DNA from: Ferdinandcohnia salidurans
Lineage (GTDB): Bacteria > Bacillota > Bacilli > Bacillales > Bacillaceae_L
DNA: 64,000 bases
NCBI RefSeq assembly: GCF_042680725.1
Contig: NZ_JBHUEK010000007.1
Coordinates: forward strand, 248,001-312,000
Direction of reading: 5' to 3'
Position 1 is the first letter of the stretch. Each line of letters begins with the position of its first letter. The position numbers and the translations under genes are program-made. Under the pieces are notes generated by a model. The model saw only the letters and a program-made list of their open reading frames with translations, had not been told where the DNA came from and made no database searches. Shown here piece by piece: positions 33,899-43,382 of the stretch.

Positions 33899-35296
33899 TT
33901 GAAGACGAATCTAACCCCAAGACAGATTGTAGAAAAATTAGATCAATACATTATTGGCCAACATGAAGCAAAAAGAGCTGTGTCAGTGGCTTTAAGAAAT
34001 CGATATCGTCGTAACCTGCTTAATGAAAAGTTAAGAGATGAAATTGTACCCAAGAATATTTTGATGATCGGGCCAACTGGAGTTGGTAAAACTGAAATAG
34101 CTAGACGACTAGCAAAACTAGTTGGTGCACCTTTTATCAAAGTAGAAGCAACGAAATTTACTGAAGTTGGATATGTCGGACGCGATGTTGAATCAATGGT
34201 TCGTGATTTAGTAGAAACGTCAGTTCGCCTCGTTAAAGAGGATAAGATGGTTCAAGTTTCCGAACGTGCTGAGGAAAATGCAAATAAACGAATTGTTGAA
34301 CTACTTGTCCCAAGCTCTAAAAAGCAAACATCTTATAAAAACCCACTTGAGATGCTTTTTGGAGGCAATAACACTGAGCCTGAAGTAGAGAAAACAAATG
34401 AAGAAGAAAGCTTGAGTGAACGAAGAAAGCGAATGGCGCATAAGCTTGCGCTTGGTGAGCTCGAGGATTATTATGTAACTGTCGAAGTAGAGGAGCAACA
34501 GGCATCTATGTTCGACCTTTTACAAGGCTCTGGTATGGAAAATATGGGAATGAATATGCAGGATGCATTAAGCAACCTCATGCCGAAAAAGCGCAAAAAG
34601 CGTAAATTAACAGTTAAAGAAGCTCGTAAAGTCTTAACAAATGAAGAAGCAGCCAAGCTAATTGATATGGATGAGGTAACACAAGAAGCTGTAAACCGTG
34701 CTGAACAGTCAGGTATTATTTTTATCGATGAGATCGATAAGGTTGCAGGTAAAAGTCATAATTCTTCTTCTGCAGATGTTTCAAGGGAAGGAGTCCAACG
34801 TGATATTTTACCGATTGTAGAAGGTTCAACAGTTGTCACCAAATATGGTTCTGTTAAAACAGATCATATGCTCTTTATTGCAGCTGGAGCTTTTCATATG
34901 TCAAAGCCTTCAGATTTAATCCCTGAATTACAAGGTCGTTTTCCGATTCGTGTTGAGCTAACTAAGTTAACAGTAGATGATTTCTACCGTATCTTAGTTG
35001 AGCCAGATAATGCACTATTGAAACAATATTCAGCATTATTAGAAACAGAAGGTATACAACTTGAATTTTCTGACGATGCTATTCGTAAGATAGCTGAAGT
35101 TGCCTTTCAAGTGAATCAGGATACAGATAATATTGGTGCTCGTCGTCTACATACAATTTTGGAGAGACTATTAGAGGATCTATCATTTGAAGCGCCGGAC
35201 ATTACGATGGAACAAATCACAATTACTCCTCAATATGTCGATGAGAAATTGAGTACAATTGTGAAGAACAAAGATTTAAGTCAGTTTATTTTGTAA
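33899..35296 (+). CDS. hslU: HslU ATPase (CodX/ClpY)
   Basis: A 465-residue AAA+ unfoldase that feeds substrates to HslV. Walker A GPTGVGKTE (about residues 58-66), the GYVGRDVESMVRDL pore-region motif (about 90-103), an insertion (I) domain (about 105-240), Walker B GIIFIDEIDK (about 274-283), and arginine-finger/sensor segments GRFPIRVEL and DNIGARRLHTILERLL. TTG at 33899 follows AAGGAGGGGAC with proper spacing; ATG-like upstream codons at 33872 lie inside hslV and are rejected. The C-terminus DLSQFIL inserts into HslV. Confidence 0.97.
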   Translation: MKTNLTPRQIVEKLDQYIIGQHEAKRAVSVALRNRYRRNLLNEKLRDEIVPKNILMIGPTGVGKTEIARRLAKLVGAPFIKVEATKFTEVGYVGRDVESMVRDLVETSVRLVKEDKMVQVSERAEENANKRIVELLVPSSKKQTSYKNPLEMLFGGNNTEPEVEKTNEEESLSERRKRMAHKLALGELEDYYVTVEVEEQQASMFDLLQGSGMENMGMNMQDALSNLMPKKRKKRKLTVKEARKVLTNEEAAKLIDMDEVTQEAVNRAEQSGIIFIDEIDKVAGKSHNSSSADVSREGVQRDILPIVEGSTVVTKYGSVKTDHMLFIAAGAFHMSKPSDLIPELQGRFPIRVELTKLTVDDFYRILVEPDNALLKQYSALLETEGIQLEFSDDAIRKIAEVAFQVNQDTDNIGARRLHTILERLLEDLSFEAPDITMEQITITPQYVDEKLSTIVKNKDLSQFIL

Positions 35297-35319
35297 GATT
35301 ATCAGGAGGAACAAGAAAA

Positions 35320-36099
35320 ATGCAATTATTAGAAAGAACTAGAAAAATTAATGCAATGCTGCAAAATGCAGCAGGTAAACCAGTTAACTTTAAGGAAATG
35401 TCAGAAACATTAACCGACGTAATTGGAGCGAATACCTTCTTATTAAGTCGTCGTGGAAAACTTCTTGGTTTTGCCATCAAGCAAACGATTGAAAACGAAA
35501 GAATCAAGAAAATGATTGAGGATCGTCATTTCCCTGAAGAGTACACACAAAGCTTATTCAACATTCACGAAACATCCTCTAATCTCGATATTGAAAGTGA
35601 TTATACTGCTTTTCCAATCGAGAATAAGGAATTGTTTAAGAATGGATTAACAACGATTGTACCTATAATCGGTGGTGGAGAAAGATTAGGAACACTCATC
35701 CTTTCAAGACTTGATGAAAGATTTGAAGATGATGACCTCATTTTAGCTGAATATGGTGCAACAGTTGTTGGTATGGAAATTCTGCGTGAAAAAGCGGAAG
35801 AAATTGAAGAAGAAGCTAGAAGCAAAGCTGTTGTGCAGATGGCAATCAGTTCATTGTCTTATAGTGAATTTGAAGCAATTGAACATATCTTTGAAGAGTT
35901 AAATGGCAACGAAGGGTTACTAGTTGCAAGTAAAATTGCAGACCGCGTGGGAATTACAAGATCAGTTATCGTTAACGCATTAAGAAAGCTTGAAAGTGCT
36001 GGTGTAATTGAATCTCGTTCACTAGGAATGAAAGGTACGTACATTAAAGTACTAAACGATAAATTCTTACTTGAATTAGAAAAACTAAAATCACATTAA
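35320..36099 (+). CDS. codY: GTP- and branched-chain-amino-acid-responsive regulator CodY
   Basis: A 259-residue global repressor of nutrient-limitation genes in Gram-positives. The GAF domain (about residues 1-155) binds isoleucine, leucine or valine; the C-terminal winged helix-turn-helix (about 200-240, including ASKIADRVGITRSVIVNALRKLESAGVI) binds DNA. It starts after an AGGAGGAAC site, 23 bp after hslU, and ends before a strong terminator. CodY is known in B. subtilis to repress the fla/che promoter that follows. Confidence 0.98.
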   Translation: MQLLERTRKINAMLQNAAGKPVNFKEMSETLTDVIGANTFLLSRRGKLLGFAIKQTIENERIKKMIEDRHFPEEYTQSLFNIHETSSNLDIESDYTAFPIENKELFKNGLTTIVPIIGGGERLGTLILSRLDERFEDDDLILAEYGATVVGMEILREKAEEIEEEARSKAVVQMAISSLSYSEFEAIEHIFEELNGNEGLLVASKIADRVGITRSVIVNALRKLESAGVIESRSLGMKGTYIKVLNDKFLLELEKLKSH

Positions 36100-36106
36100 A
36101 TTATAA

Positions 36107-36143
36107 GAAAAACGAAGATGCATTTCCCATCTTCGTTTTTTTA
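36107..36143 (+). terminator. Intrinsic terminator after codY
   Basis: AAAACGAAGATG / CATCTTCGTTTT hairpin, 12 bp, with a 7-base loop, followed by TTTATT. It separates the codY operon from fla/che. Confidence 0.9.
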
Positions 36144-36330
36144 TTTGCATGATTATCATAAAAGCGATTTGTAACATAATTTGTCGAGTATTTGAAGTGG
36201 AAATATGTACTTGACGATTTTTGTAAAAAACAGGTGAAACTCCTCCTATGAAATTCTATAATGATAAACGGAAACCATGAGTAGAAAGTCCTAAATTGTC
36301 GAAAATTATCACTTTTTATCGTAAGCTTCA

Positions 36331-36359
36331 TAGACAGATAGAATTAATTTCATTACAAT
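36331..36359 (+). promoter_or_regulatory. Predicted sigma-A promoter of the fla/che operon
   Basis: TAGACA, a 17-bp spacer and TACAAT, 67 bp before the flgB start. In B. subtilis the main fla/che promoter is also sigma-A type and lies upstream of flgB. A candidate CodY half-site lies 24 bp upstream. Confidence 0.55.
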
Positions 36360-36425
36360 AATAAAGGAGTTAATACGATTCGTTATATTTATTCGAATGA
36401 TAGTACTTTTTTGTGAGGGGTCTCT

Positions 36426-36821
36426 ATGAAACTTTTTTCTAATACAATATATTCGCTTGAAAAAGCTTTGGATTATTCAGCTTTAAGACAGAAGGTCATT
36501 TCAAATAATATAGCAAATGTGGATACACCAAATTATAAAGCACAAGATGTGAGCTTTAAAAACCTTCTTGCTAATGAGACGGACAGCCTAATGCGAGCTA
36601 ATCGAACAAATGAAAAACATATCGAATTTACAAGCAGCAAACGTTCAAACAGTCCACTCATTGCCAAGAATGATACTGCATATAACCATAACGGTAATAA
36701 TGTCGATATCGATAAGGAAATGGCGCTATTAGCAGAAAATCAAATCTATTATAATGCGATAACACAAAGAATTAGCGGGAAATTCAATACATTAAAAACA
36801 GTCGTAAAAGGAGGGAACTGA
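36426..36821 (+). CDS. flgB: Flagellar basal-body rod protein FlgB
   Basis: A 131-residue proximal rod subunit. N-terminal flagellar rod signature: LRQKVISNNIANVDTPNYKA (about residues 21-40); the C-terminal helix (about 105-130) is typical. ATG has a GAGGGGTC site. It is the first gene of the fla/che operon, and flgC starts 2 bp after its stop. Confidence 0.97.
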   Translation: MKLFSNTIYSLEKALDYSALRQKVISNNIANVDTPNYKAQDVSFKNLLANETDSLMRANRTNEKHIEFTSSKRSNSPLIAKNDTAYNHNGNNVDIDKEMALLAENQIYYNAITQRISGKFNTLKTVVKGGN

Positions 36822-36823
36822 AG

Positions 36824-37273
36824 GTGTCAATTTTTCATAGCCTCAATACAAGTAGCTCAGCCCTAACTGCGGGACGACTTAGAATGGACGTTATTTCTTC
36901 TAATATGGCAAATGTGGATACAACAAGAGGGAAACTTGTAGATGGACAGTGGCAACCGTATAGAAGGAAAATGGTTGTTCAGCAGCCACAAGGTAACAGC
37001 TTTTCTTCCCACTTATCAAAAGCAATGAATCAATCAAAAGCAGGAAATGGCGTTAAGGTGACAGGTATCGTCGAAGATCAAACCCCATTTCAGCTCGTAT
37101 ATAACCCAGATCATCCAGATGCAAATGCTGACGGATATGTGGCTCTTCCGAATGTAGACCCTCTAAAGGAAATGGTCGACTTGATGAGTGCTACAAGATC
37201 CTACGAAGCGAATGTAACAGTTTTTAATGCGTCAAAAGGAATGTTAATGAAAGCTTTAGAAATAGGAAAATAG
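36824..37273 (+). CDS. flgC: Flagellar basal-body rod protein FlgC
   Basis: A 149-residue rod subunit. Contains LRMDVISSNMANVDTTRG (about residues 19-36) and the C-terminal LMSATRSYEANVTVFNASK (about 123-141), both family marks. GTG at 36824 follows AAAGGAGGGAAC with good spacing. Confidence 0.97.
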   Translation: MSIFHSLNTSSSALTAGRLRMDVISSNMANVDTTRGKLVDGQWQPYRRKMVVQQPQGNSFSSHLSKAMNQSKAGNGVKVTGIVEDQTPFQLVYNPDHPDANADGYVALPNVDPLKEMVDLMSATRSYEANVTVFNASKGMLMKALEIGK

Positions 37274-37283
37274 GTGATTAGTC

Positions 37284-37583
37284 ATGATTGATAAGATAAA
37301 TATTGCAACATCGCAGGTTTTGTCGAAGCCTATTATACAGCCAAAGACTGCGAATGCTGTTCAAAAGGAATTTAGCAACTTTTTAAAAGATGCCATAAAT
37401 AATGTAAATGAAGCTCAACAGACTTCAGATAAAATGACCGAAAAGCTTATTAAGGGTGAAAATGTAGATTTACACCAAGTAATGATTGCTTCTGAGAAAG
37501 CAAGTGTGTCATTGCAAACGACACTTCAAATTCGAAACAAAGTTGTGGAAGCATACCAAGAAATCATGAGGATGCAGGTTTAA
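37284..37583 (+). CDS. fliE: Flagellar hook-basal body protein FliE
   Basis: A 99-residue protein joining the MS-ring to the rod. The conserved C-terminal half has NEAQQTSDKMTEKLIKGE and MIASEKASVSLQTTLQIRNK followed by VEAYQEIMRMQV, the family signature. ATG (with TAGGTGATTAG upstream) begins 10 bp after flgC. The length is normal. Confidence 0.96.
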   Translation: MIDKINIATSQVLSKPIIQPKTANAVQKEFSNFLKDAINNVNEAQQTSDKMTEKLIKGENVDLHQVMIASEKASVSLQTTLQIRNKVVEAYQEIMRMQV

Positions 37584-37617
37584 TCCGGGATTTAAATATT
37601 CTACTTAGGGGTATGTC

Positions 37618-39213
37618 ATGAAAGAGAAACTACTATTATATAAGACAAAAATAGGAGAGTTTTGGAAAAAACAGTCCAGCTTTCAAAAAGCTACAATAAT
37701 TGGGTTGCCATTGCTTTTCATTTTCATTATTTCGCTTACTGTGTTTTTTACAACGAAAACAAACCTAGTCCCTATGTATAGCAATCTATCTCCACAGGAA
37801 ACAGGGCAAATTAAAGCGACGTTAGATTCAAGAGGAATTCAATCAGAAATAGCGGATAATGGATCGACCATTAAGGTTCCAGAGGAATTGGTAGAACCAT
37901 TAATGGTCGAACTTGCGGCAGAAGGAATACCGGATAGTGGTAACATTGATTATTCATTTTTTGGTCAAAATGCTGGTTTTGGGATGACCGATAATGAATT
38001 TAATATGTTAAAACTTGAATCCACTCAAACTGAATTAGCAAATATGATCAAGAGCATCGATGGGATAAACGATGCGAACGTTATGATCAGTATGCCGAAC
38101 GAAGGAATTTTTGTGAAGGATAGCCAAGCAGAGGCTTCCGCATCAATCGTTCTTAACACGAAACCTGGATATAAGTTGGACGCACAGCAGATAAAATCCT
38201 TATATCACTTGGTTTCAAAAAGTATTCCTAACTTACCTACTGATAATATCGTCATAACGAATCAAAACTTTGAGTATTTCGACTTAGAAAATGAAGAAAA
38301 TGTATCAGTTATCGGAAATGTGGCCTCACAGCTTGATTTGAAACGTGAGATTGAAAGAGATATTCAAAGACAGGTACAGCAAATGCTTGGAACGATGATG
38401 GGACCAGATAAGGTTTTTGTATCTGTTACTACTGATATTGATTTCACACAAGAAAACCGTCAAGAAAATTTAGTCACACCCGTTGACCCTGAAAATATGG
38501 ATGGTATCGAAATTAGTGTTGAGCGTATTACTGAAACCTATACAGGTGAAGGGGCACAGGCTGGTGGAGTTGTTGGGACAGGAGAAACAGATATTCCATC
38601 CTATAATGCTGATGGACAAGCTGGTAATGGGGATTATGAACGAATCGAAGAACGTGTGAATAAAGATGTGAACCGTATCACAAAAAATATTGTTGAAGCA
38701 CCTTATAAAATTAGAGATTTAGGAATCCAGGTAATGGTTGAAGCGCCAGACCCGAAAAATCCTACCTCTATGCCACAAGAAAGTGTCGATGATATCGAGA
38801 GAATATTGAGCACTATCGTAAGTACTAGTATTAACCAAGATGAAAATACTGAATTAACACAAGAAGAGATTCAGGATAAAATTGTCGTGTCAGTTCAAGA
38901 ATTTAGTGGGAAAACGACCACTGTTACTGAATCGCCTACCATTAAAACAATCCCTTTATGGGTTTATATTGTAGGTGGTATTTTAGTCCTTGGCCTAATC
39001 ATTCTATTATTCTTATTTTTACGTAAAAAGAAAGAAACAGAGATTGAAGAAGAAATCCCTCAATCAGAACCTGTATTCTTTGATCATATTCCAGACGTTA
39101 ATGAAGAAAAAGAATCGGAAACTACGGTTAGAAGAAGACAATTGGAGAAGCTTGCGAAAGATAAACCTGAAGATTTTGCGAAATTATTACGTTCTTGGTT
39201 AGCAGACGAGTAG
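37618..39213 (+). CDS. fliF: Flagellar MS-ring protein FliF
   Basis: A 531-residue protein that builds the membrane ring on which the flagellum assembles. Two membrane segments, near residues 24-46 and 447-467, flank the large periplasm-side ring-building domains (YscJ/FliF family, with LVPMYSNLSPQETGQI about 54). The C-terminal tail (about 505-531) binds FliG. ATG follows AGGGGTATGTC. The stop overlaps the fliG ribosome site. Confidence 0.97.
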   Translation: MKEKLLLYKTKIGEFWKKQSSFQKATIIGLPLLFIFIISLTVFFTTKTNLVPMYSNLSPQETGQIKATLDSRGIQSEIADNGSTIKVPEELVEPLMVELAAEGIPDSGNIDYSFFGQNAGFGMTDNEFNMLKLESTQTELANMIKSIDGINDANVMISMPNEGIFVKDSQAEASASIVLNTKPGYKLDAQQIKSLYHLVSKSIPNLPTDNIVITNQNFEYFDLENEENVSVIGNVASQLDLKREIERDIQRQVQQMLGTMMGPDKVFVSVTTDIDFTQENRQENLVTPVDPENMDGIEISVERITETYTGEGAQAGGVVGTGETDIPSYNADGQAGNGDYERIEERVNKDVNRITKNIVEAPYKIRDLGIQVMVEAPDPKNPTSMPQESVDDIERILSTIVSTSINQDENTELTQEEIQDKIVVSVQEFSGKTTTVTESPTIKTIPLWVYIVGGILVLGLIILLFLFLRKKKETEIEEEIPQSEPVFFDHIPDVNEEKESETTVRRRQLEKLAKDKPEDFAKLLRSWLADE

Positions 39214-39224
39214 GAGGTGGAGAA

Positions 39225-40244
39225 ATGGCAAAACGAGATATGCAAATGGGACTTACTGGAAAACAAAAAGCGGCCATTCTCCTCATTTCACTTGGCCCGG
39301 ATGTTTCGGCTTCAGTGTATAAGCATCTTTCAGAGGAAGAGATTGAGAAACTAACATTAGAAATTTCAGGCGTTCGCAAGGTGGAAGCCAATACGAAAGA
39401 ACAAATTATGGAAGAGTTCCATCAAATTGCGATGGCCCAAGACTATATCACTCAAGGTGGGATTGGGTATGCAAAAACAGTGCTCGAAAAAGCACTGGGT
39501 GAGGAGCAAGCAGGAATTATCATTAATCGCCTAACATCTTCATTACAGGTTAAACCGTTTGATTTTGCAAGGAAAGCAGACCCAGGTCAAATTTTGAATT
39601 TCATTCAAAATGAACATCCACAGACAATTGCCTTAATTTTATCGTATTTGGATTCAAGGCAGGCTGCACAAATATTATCTGAATTGCCACAAGAAGTTCA
39701 AGCAGATATCGCTAGAAGAATCGCCATTATGGATCGAACTTCACCCGAGATTATCAATGAGGTGGAACAAATCTTAGAGCGTAAACTCTCTGCTACAGTG
39801 ACACATGATTATACACAAACAGGTGGTATTGAGGCAGTTGTAGAGGTATTAAATGGTGTCGACCGCTCGACTGAAAGAACGATCTTAGATGCACTCGAAA
39901 TACAAGATCCAGAACTTGCTGAAGAAATTAAGAAGAGAATGTTTGTATTTGAAGATATAGTGACACTTGATAATCGTGCAATCCAACGCGTGATTCGGGA
40001 TGTTGAGAATGAAGATCTTATGCTTTCCCTTCGTGTTGCAAGTGAGGAAGTCAAGGAAATTGTCTTCAAAAACATGTCGAAGCGAATGGTTGAAACATTT
40101 AAAGAAGAAATGGAATATATGGGGCCGGTTCGATTGCGTGATGTTGAAGAAGCACAAACTCGTATTGTAACGGTTATCCGTAGACTCGAAGAAGCAGGTG
40201 AAATTGTCATCGCTCGTGGCGGAGGAGATGATATTATTGTCTAA
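39225..40244 (+). CDS. fliG: Flagellar motor switch protein FliG
   Basis: A 339-residue C-ring protein that couples torque to the stator and decides rotation sense. N domain (about 1-100, LTGKQKAAILLISLGPD) binds FliF; the middle domain has EHPQTIALILSYLD (EHPQ motif, about 128-141); the C-terminal domain carries the charged torque helix (FEDIVTLDNRAIQRVIRDVE, about 243-262). ATG 39225 is chosen for AGGAGGTGGAG and homology; the ORF could start at 39195 but overlaps fliF. Confidence 0.98.
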   Translation: MAKRDMQMGLTGKQKAAILLISLGPDVSASVYKHLSEEEIEKLTLEISGVRKVEANTKEQIMEEFHQIAMAQDYITQGGIGYAKTVLEKALGEEQAGIIINRLTSSLQVKPFDFARKADPGQILNFIQNEHPQTIALILSYLDSRQAAQILSELPQEVQADIARRIAIMDRTSPEIINEVEQILERKLSATVTHDYTQTGGIEAVVEVLNGVDRSTERTILDALEIQDPELAEEIKKRMFVFEDIVTLDNRAIQRVIRDVENEDLMLSLRVASEEVKEIVFKNMSKRMVETFKEEMEYMGPVRLRDVEEAQTRIVTVIRRLEEAGEIVIARGGGDDIIV

Positions 40245-40998
40245 CGTAATTAAGTCAGGTTCATTACAGACTACAAATGATTCTCCTAAGAGAGTTATTG
40301 GACTTAAAGTTCTACAAACAAAAGAGACGAATCAAGTCGAACCACAGCTAAATTCACAGTTAGTCTCTCAAAAAATAATAGATGAGGCTAGAGAACAAGC
40401 GGATAAAATTGTGAAAGATGCGATTTCCTATTCCAACTCACTTAGGCAACAAATATTAGTAGAAAAACGAGAATGGGAAGAAGAAAAACAACTGTTAATC
40501 AAAAAAACATCAGAAGATGGCTTTCAAGCTGGATTGATTGAAGGTAGAGAACATGGCTATCAAGAATATAGAGATTTACTTGCTGAGGCACGTAAAATTA
40601 TTGATCGATCAAAGCAAGATTATGATCAATACCTTGATTCTTCTGAAGAAGTCATTGTTAAGCTCGGCTTGACAGTAGCAGAAAAAATTATTGGGTCTCA
40701 TCTTTCTGAGAAACCGGAGGATTTTGTTTTTCTTGTTAAAAAGGCGACGAAAGAAGTAAAGGAACATTCTAACATTACAATTCAGGTCAGCCCACATTAT
40801 TTTCACTATGTAATGGAGCAAAAAGAGGAGTTAATTGCCATCCTTAATCGGGAAACGGATCTTTTTATCTATCCGAATGAAGATTTCAAAGAAGCAGATT
40901 GTGTGATTGAATCATCCTTTGGAAAGATTAATGCAAGTGTAGACACTCAGCTTACAGAGATAAAAGAAAAACTTCTTTCTTTGCTATTGGAGGAATAG
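40237..40998 (+). CDS. fliH: Flagellar assembly protein FliH
   Basis: About 253 residues; regulator of the FliI export ATPase. N-terminal part is Gln-rich; a charged helical stretch (about residues 45-110) with QAGLIEGREHGYQEYR and the C-terminal FliH/HrpE domain (about 120-250, LGLTVAEKIIGSHLSEKPEDFVFLVKKA) are seen. TTG at 40237 follows GGAGGAG at 40221-40227 by 9 bases and gives a start inside the last codons of fliG (8-bp overlap); ATG 40228 abuts that site and is less likely. fliI begins 3 bp after its stop. Confidence 0.9.
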   Translation: MSNVIKSGSLQTTNDSPKRVIGLKVLQTKETNQVEPQLNSQLVSQKIIDEAREQADKIVKDAISYSNSLRQQILVEKREWEEEKQLLIKKTSEDGFQAGLIEGREHGYQEYRDLLAEARKIIDRSKQDYDQYLDSSEEVIVKLGLTVAEKIIGSHLSEKPEDFVFLVKKATKEVKEHSNITIQVSPHYFHYVMEQKEELIAILNRETDLFIYPNEDFKEADCVIESSFGKINASVDTQLTEIKEKLLSLLLEE

Positions 40999-41001
40999 TT
41001 T

Positions 41002-42318
41002 GTGAAGGCAATCGAGCTGCTAGATCAAATCCATACAATCGATGCATATAAGCGGTACGGTAAGGTGACGAGAGTTGTTGGCTTAATGATTGAATCTCGT
41101 GGTCCGGAATGTTCGATAGGCGATTTATGTCATATTTATGTAGGCTTAACACATAAAAGATGTATTCAAGCTGAGGTAGTCGGTTTCCGTGAGGAGCATG
41201 TAATCTTAATGCCTTTTTCAAATGTGAAGGATATTTCACCAGGCAGCATTGTCGAAGCGACTGGCAAGCCACTTGATATAAAAGTAGGCTCAGGTTTACT
41301 TGGGAAAGTATTAGACCCGTTAGGACATCCGCTTGATGGAAGTGGACTGCCTCGAGGATTGTCGTCAGCACCTACTGAACAGGATCCGCCTAACCCACTA
41401 TCTCGTCCTCCAATTCAAGAGCCAATTGAGGTTGGTGTCAAAATGATTGATACCCTTTTAACGGTTGGTAAAGGACAACGTGTTGGTATTTTTGCAGGAA
41501 GTGGTGTTGGTAAAAGTACATTATTGGGAATGGTTGCTCGAAATACAACTGCTGACATTAATGTAATTGCACTTGTTGGAGAGCGTGGACGAGAGGTAAG
41601 AGAGTTTATAGAAAAGGATTTGGGTGAAGAGGGCCTTAAAAGATCGATTCTTGTGGTGGCAACTTCAGATCAGCCAGCTCTTCTTCGAATTAAGGCAGCA
41701 ATGACTGCTACAGCGATTGCAGAGTATTTCAGAGATAAAGGTTTAGATGTCATGTTAATGATGGATTCTGTCACCCGAGTTGCAATGGCGAGCAGGGAAA
41801 TTGGCTTAGCGATTGGGGAACCACCAACGACGAAGGGATATACACCGAGTGTGTTTACAACACTTCCTAGACTTTTGGAGAGAACTGGTACCAATCATCT
41901 AGGTTCAATTACTGCTTTTTATACAGTACTGGTAGACGGTGATGATATGAATGAACCGATTGCGGACACAGTTCGGGGTATACTCGATGGGCATTTTGTT
42001 CTTGATCGAAGTTTAGCTAACAAAGGTCAGTATCCTGCAATTAATGTATTAAAATCGATTAGTCGTGTAATGAATCAAATTACATCAAGCGAACATAAAT
42101 CTTATGCTGAAAAAATTAGAGGGATTTTGGCCACTTACCTCAATTCAGAAGACTTAATCAATATTGGGGCTTATAAAAGGGGTTCTTCAATTGAGGTTGA
42201 TGAAGCAATCAGGTATTATCCAAAGATTATTTCTTTCTTAAAACAACAAACCGATGAGAAATTCACGTTTGAAGAAAGTTTACACTTATTGGCACAATTG
42301 GCCGAAAAAGGTGAATAA
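41002..42318 (+). CDS. fliI: Flagellum-specific export ATPase FliI
   Basis: A 438-residue F1-like ATPase that energises type III export of flagellar parts. Walker A GSGVGKSTLLGM (about residues 167-178), DVMLMMDSVTRVAMASREIGLA (Walker B region, about 250-271), and ERTGTNHLGSITAFYTVLV (about 293-311) are present. GTG at 41002 follows GGAGGAATAG. Adjacent to fliH and fliJ, its regulators. Confidence 0.98.
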   Translation: MKAIELLDQIHTIDAYKRYGKVTRVVGLMIESRGPECSIGDLCHIYVGLTHKRCIQAEVVGFREEHVILMPFSNVKDISPGSIVEATGKPLDIKVGSGLLGKVLDPLGHPLDGSGLPRGLSSAPTEQDPPNPLSRPPIQEPIEVGVKMIDTLLTVGKGQRVGIFAGSGVGKSTLLGMVARNTTADINVIALVGERGREVREFIEKDLGEEGLKRSILVVATSDQPALLRIKAAMTATAIAEYFRDKGLDVMLMMDSVTRVAMASREIGLAIGEPPTTKGYTPSVFTTLPRLLERTGTNHLGSITAFYTVLVDGDDMNEPIADTVRGILDGHFVLDRSLANKGQYPAINVLKSISRVMNQITSSEHKSYAEKIRGILATYLNSEDLINIGAYKRGSSIEVDEAIRYYPKIISFLKQQTDEKFTFEESLHLLAQLAEKGE

Positions 42319-42323
42319 AACAA

Positions 42324-42767
42324 ATGAGTTATAAGTTCAAATTTCAAAAAGTTATGTCGATAAAAGAAAATGAGAAGAATCAAGTTCTCTCAGATTATAA
42401 ATCATCTGTTAAAGAATTCGAAGAAGCTGCAGAAGCTTTATACGATTCTTTAAAAAAGAAGGAAATACTTGAAGAAAATCAAAGACAGCAGCTACAAAGT
42501 GGTTTATCCATTCAGAGTATTCGGCAACAACAGTCTTTCATTACTAGCTTAGAAAAAACAATTATGTATTACCAAAATCTTGTTATAAAAGCAAGGAACA
42601 AAATGCAACAGCTACAAACATTGCTAACCGAAAAAAATATTGAAGTTAAGAAATACGAAATCATGCATGAAAAAGATTTTGCAATACATGAGGGACTATT
42701 AAAAATGCAAGAAAGTCATATGATGGATGAAATTTCAATCCAACAATATATGTCAAAAGGAAGATAG
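42324..42767 (+). CDS. fliJ: Flagellar export chaperone FliJ
   Basis: A 147-residue coiled-coil protein (KFQKVMSIKENEKNQVLSDY start, about 5-24) that sits in the FliI ring and links it to FlhA. The whole length is predicted helical with charged heptads. ATG begins 5 bp after fliI. The length and location match the family. Confidence 0.93.
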   Translation: MSYKFKFQKVMSIKENEKNQVLSDYKSSVKEFEEAAEALYDSLKKKEILEENQRQQLQSGLSIQSIRQQQSFITSLEKTIMYYQNLVIKARNKMQQLQTLLTEKNIEVKKYEIMHEKDFAIHEGLLKMQESHMMDEISIQQYMSKGR

Positions 42768-42775
42768 GTGATCAA

Positions 42776-43348
42776 ATGGAGACAAACGAAAAAGAATACA
42801 GCAGATTTCAATGGTTCCTGTTTGTCATTCTTATACCGTCTATCTTTACTTTAGTTGTCGTTTTTGCACTTCTTTCTGTTGCTGGTTTTAAGCCACTTGG
42901 AGTTATGAAAGATTTCGTTGCCAAAGTACCAGCAATTAGTTCTCTTATTAGTGATGAAAAAAAAGAGCAGAATCCAGAAGAGGATGAAATAGTAATCGCT
43001 GATTTAGAGTCTGAGATACAGGAAAAGGAAACGGAGATTACGCAATTAGAAAACGAATTGGTAACAAAGAGCGATGAAATCGAGACATTAGAAAATGAGA
43101 TTAATAACCTTTCAGATGAGCTTGTAAAACTCCAGGAAGAACGTTTAGCTAAAAGCAAATCATTAAATGAATTAACCAAAATGTATGAGCTGATGTCTCC
43201 GAAAAATGCGGCAAGAATTATTCCGAATTTAAAAGAAGATGAGGCAAGGGAGATTCTTTCAAGTATTGATACTGAAAAACTAGCCGCAATCTTTGAAAAA
43301 ATGTCGCCTGAGGATGCAGCGAAATTCACTCAATTAATTACCCAATAA
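42776..43348 (+). CDS. ylxF: Membrane coiled-coil protein YlxF (MotE-like)
   Basis: A 190-residue protein with one N-terminal membrane segment (about residues 13-35), a long coiled coil (about 60-130, with ELENEL-type heptads) and a C-terminal MgtE-N-like helical repeat region (MSPKNAARIIPNLKEDEARE, about 139-158; MSPEDAAKFTQLI at the end). The family is found in fla/che operons of Gram-positives between fliJ and fliK; its role is not firmly known. ATG has a TAGGTGATC site. Confidence 0.88.
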   Translation: METNEKEYSRFQWFLFVILIPSIFTLVVVFALLSVAGFKPLGVMKDFVAKVPAISSLISDEKKEQNPEEDEIVIADLESEIQEKETEITQLENELVTKSDEIETLENEINNLSDELVKLQEERLAKSKSLNELTKMYELMSPKNAARIIPNLKEDEAREILSSIDTEKLAAIFEKMSPEDAAKFTQLITQ

Positions 43349-43382
43349 TGGTTGAACTAGACTTGAAGGGAGGTGAAGTAAT

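Larger units (their letters stand above)
36100..36425 (+). other. 326-bp intergenic region between codY and flgB
   Basis: Holds the codY terminator at its left end and the predicted fla/che promoter at its right end. Between them the sequence is AT-rich with no ORF that has a ribosome site. AAATTGTCGAAAATT at 36293-36307 has a perfect right half of a CodY box (GAAAATT) but a poor left half. TAAA (36362-36365), a 15-bp gap and CGTTATAT loosely recall a sigma-D promoter, with only half of the -10 matching. Confidence 0.6.

Noticed and set aside
36362..36388. Sigma-D promoter upstream of flgB (TAAA-15-CGTTATAT)
   Set aside because: Only half of the -10 GCCGATAT matches; kept as a remark in the intergenic entry but not called as a promoter.
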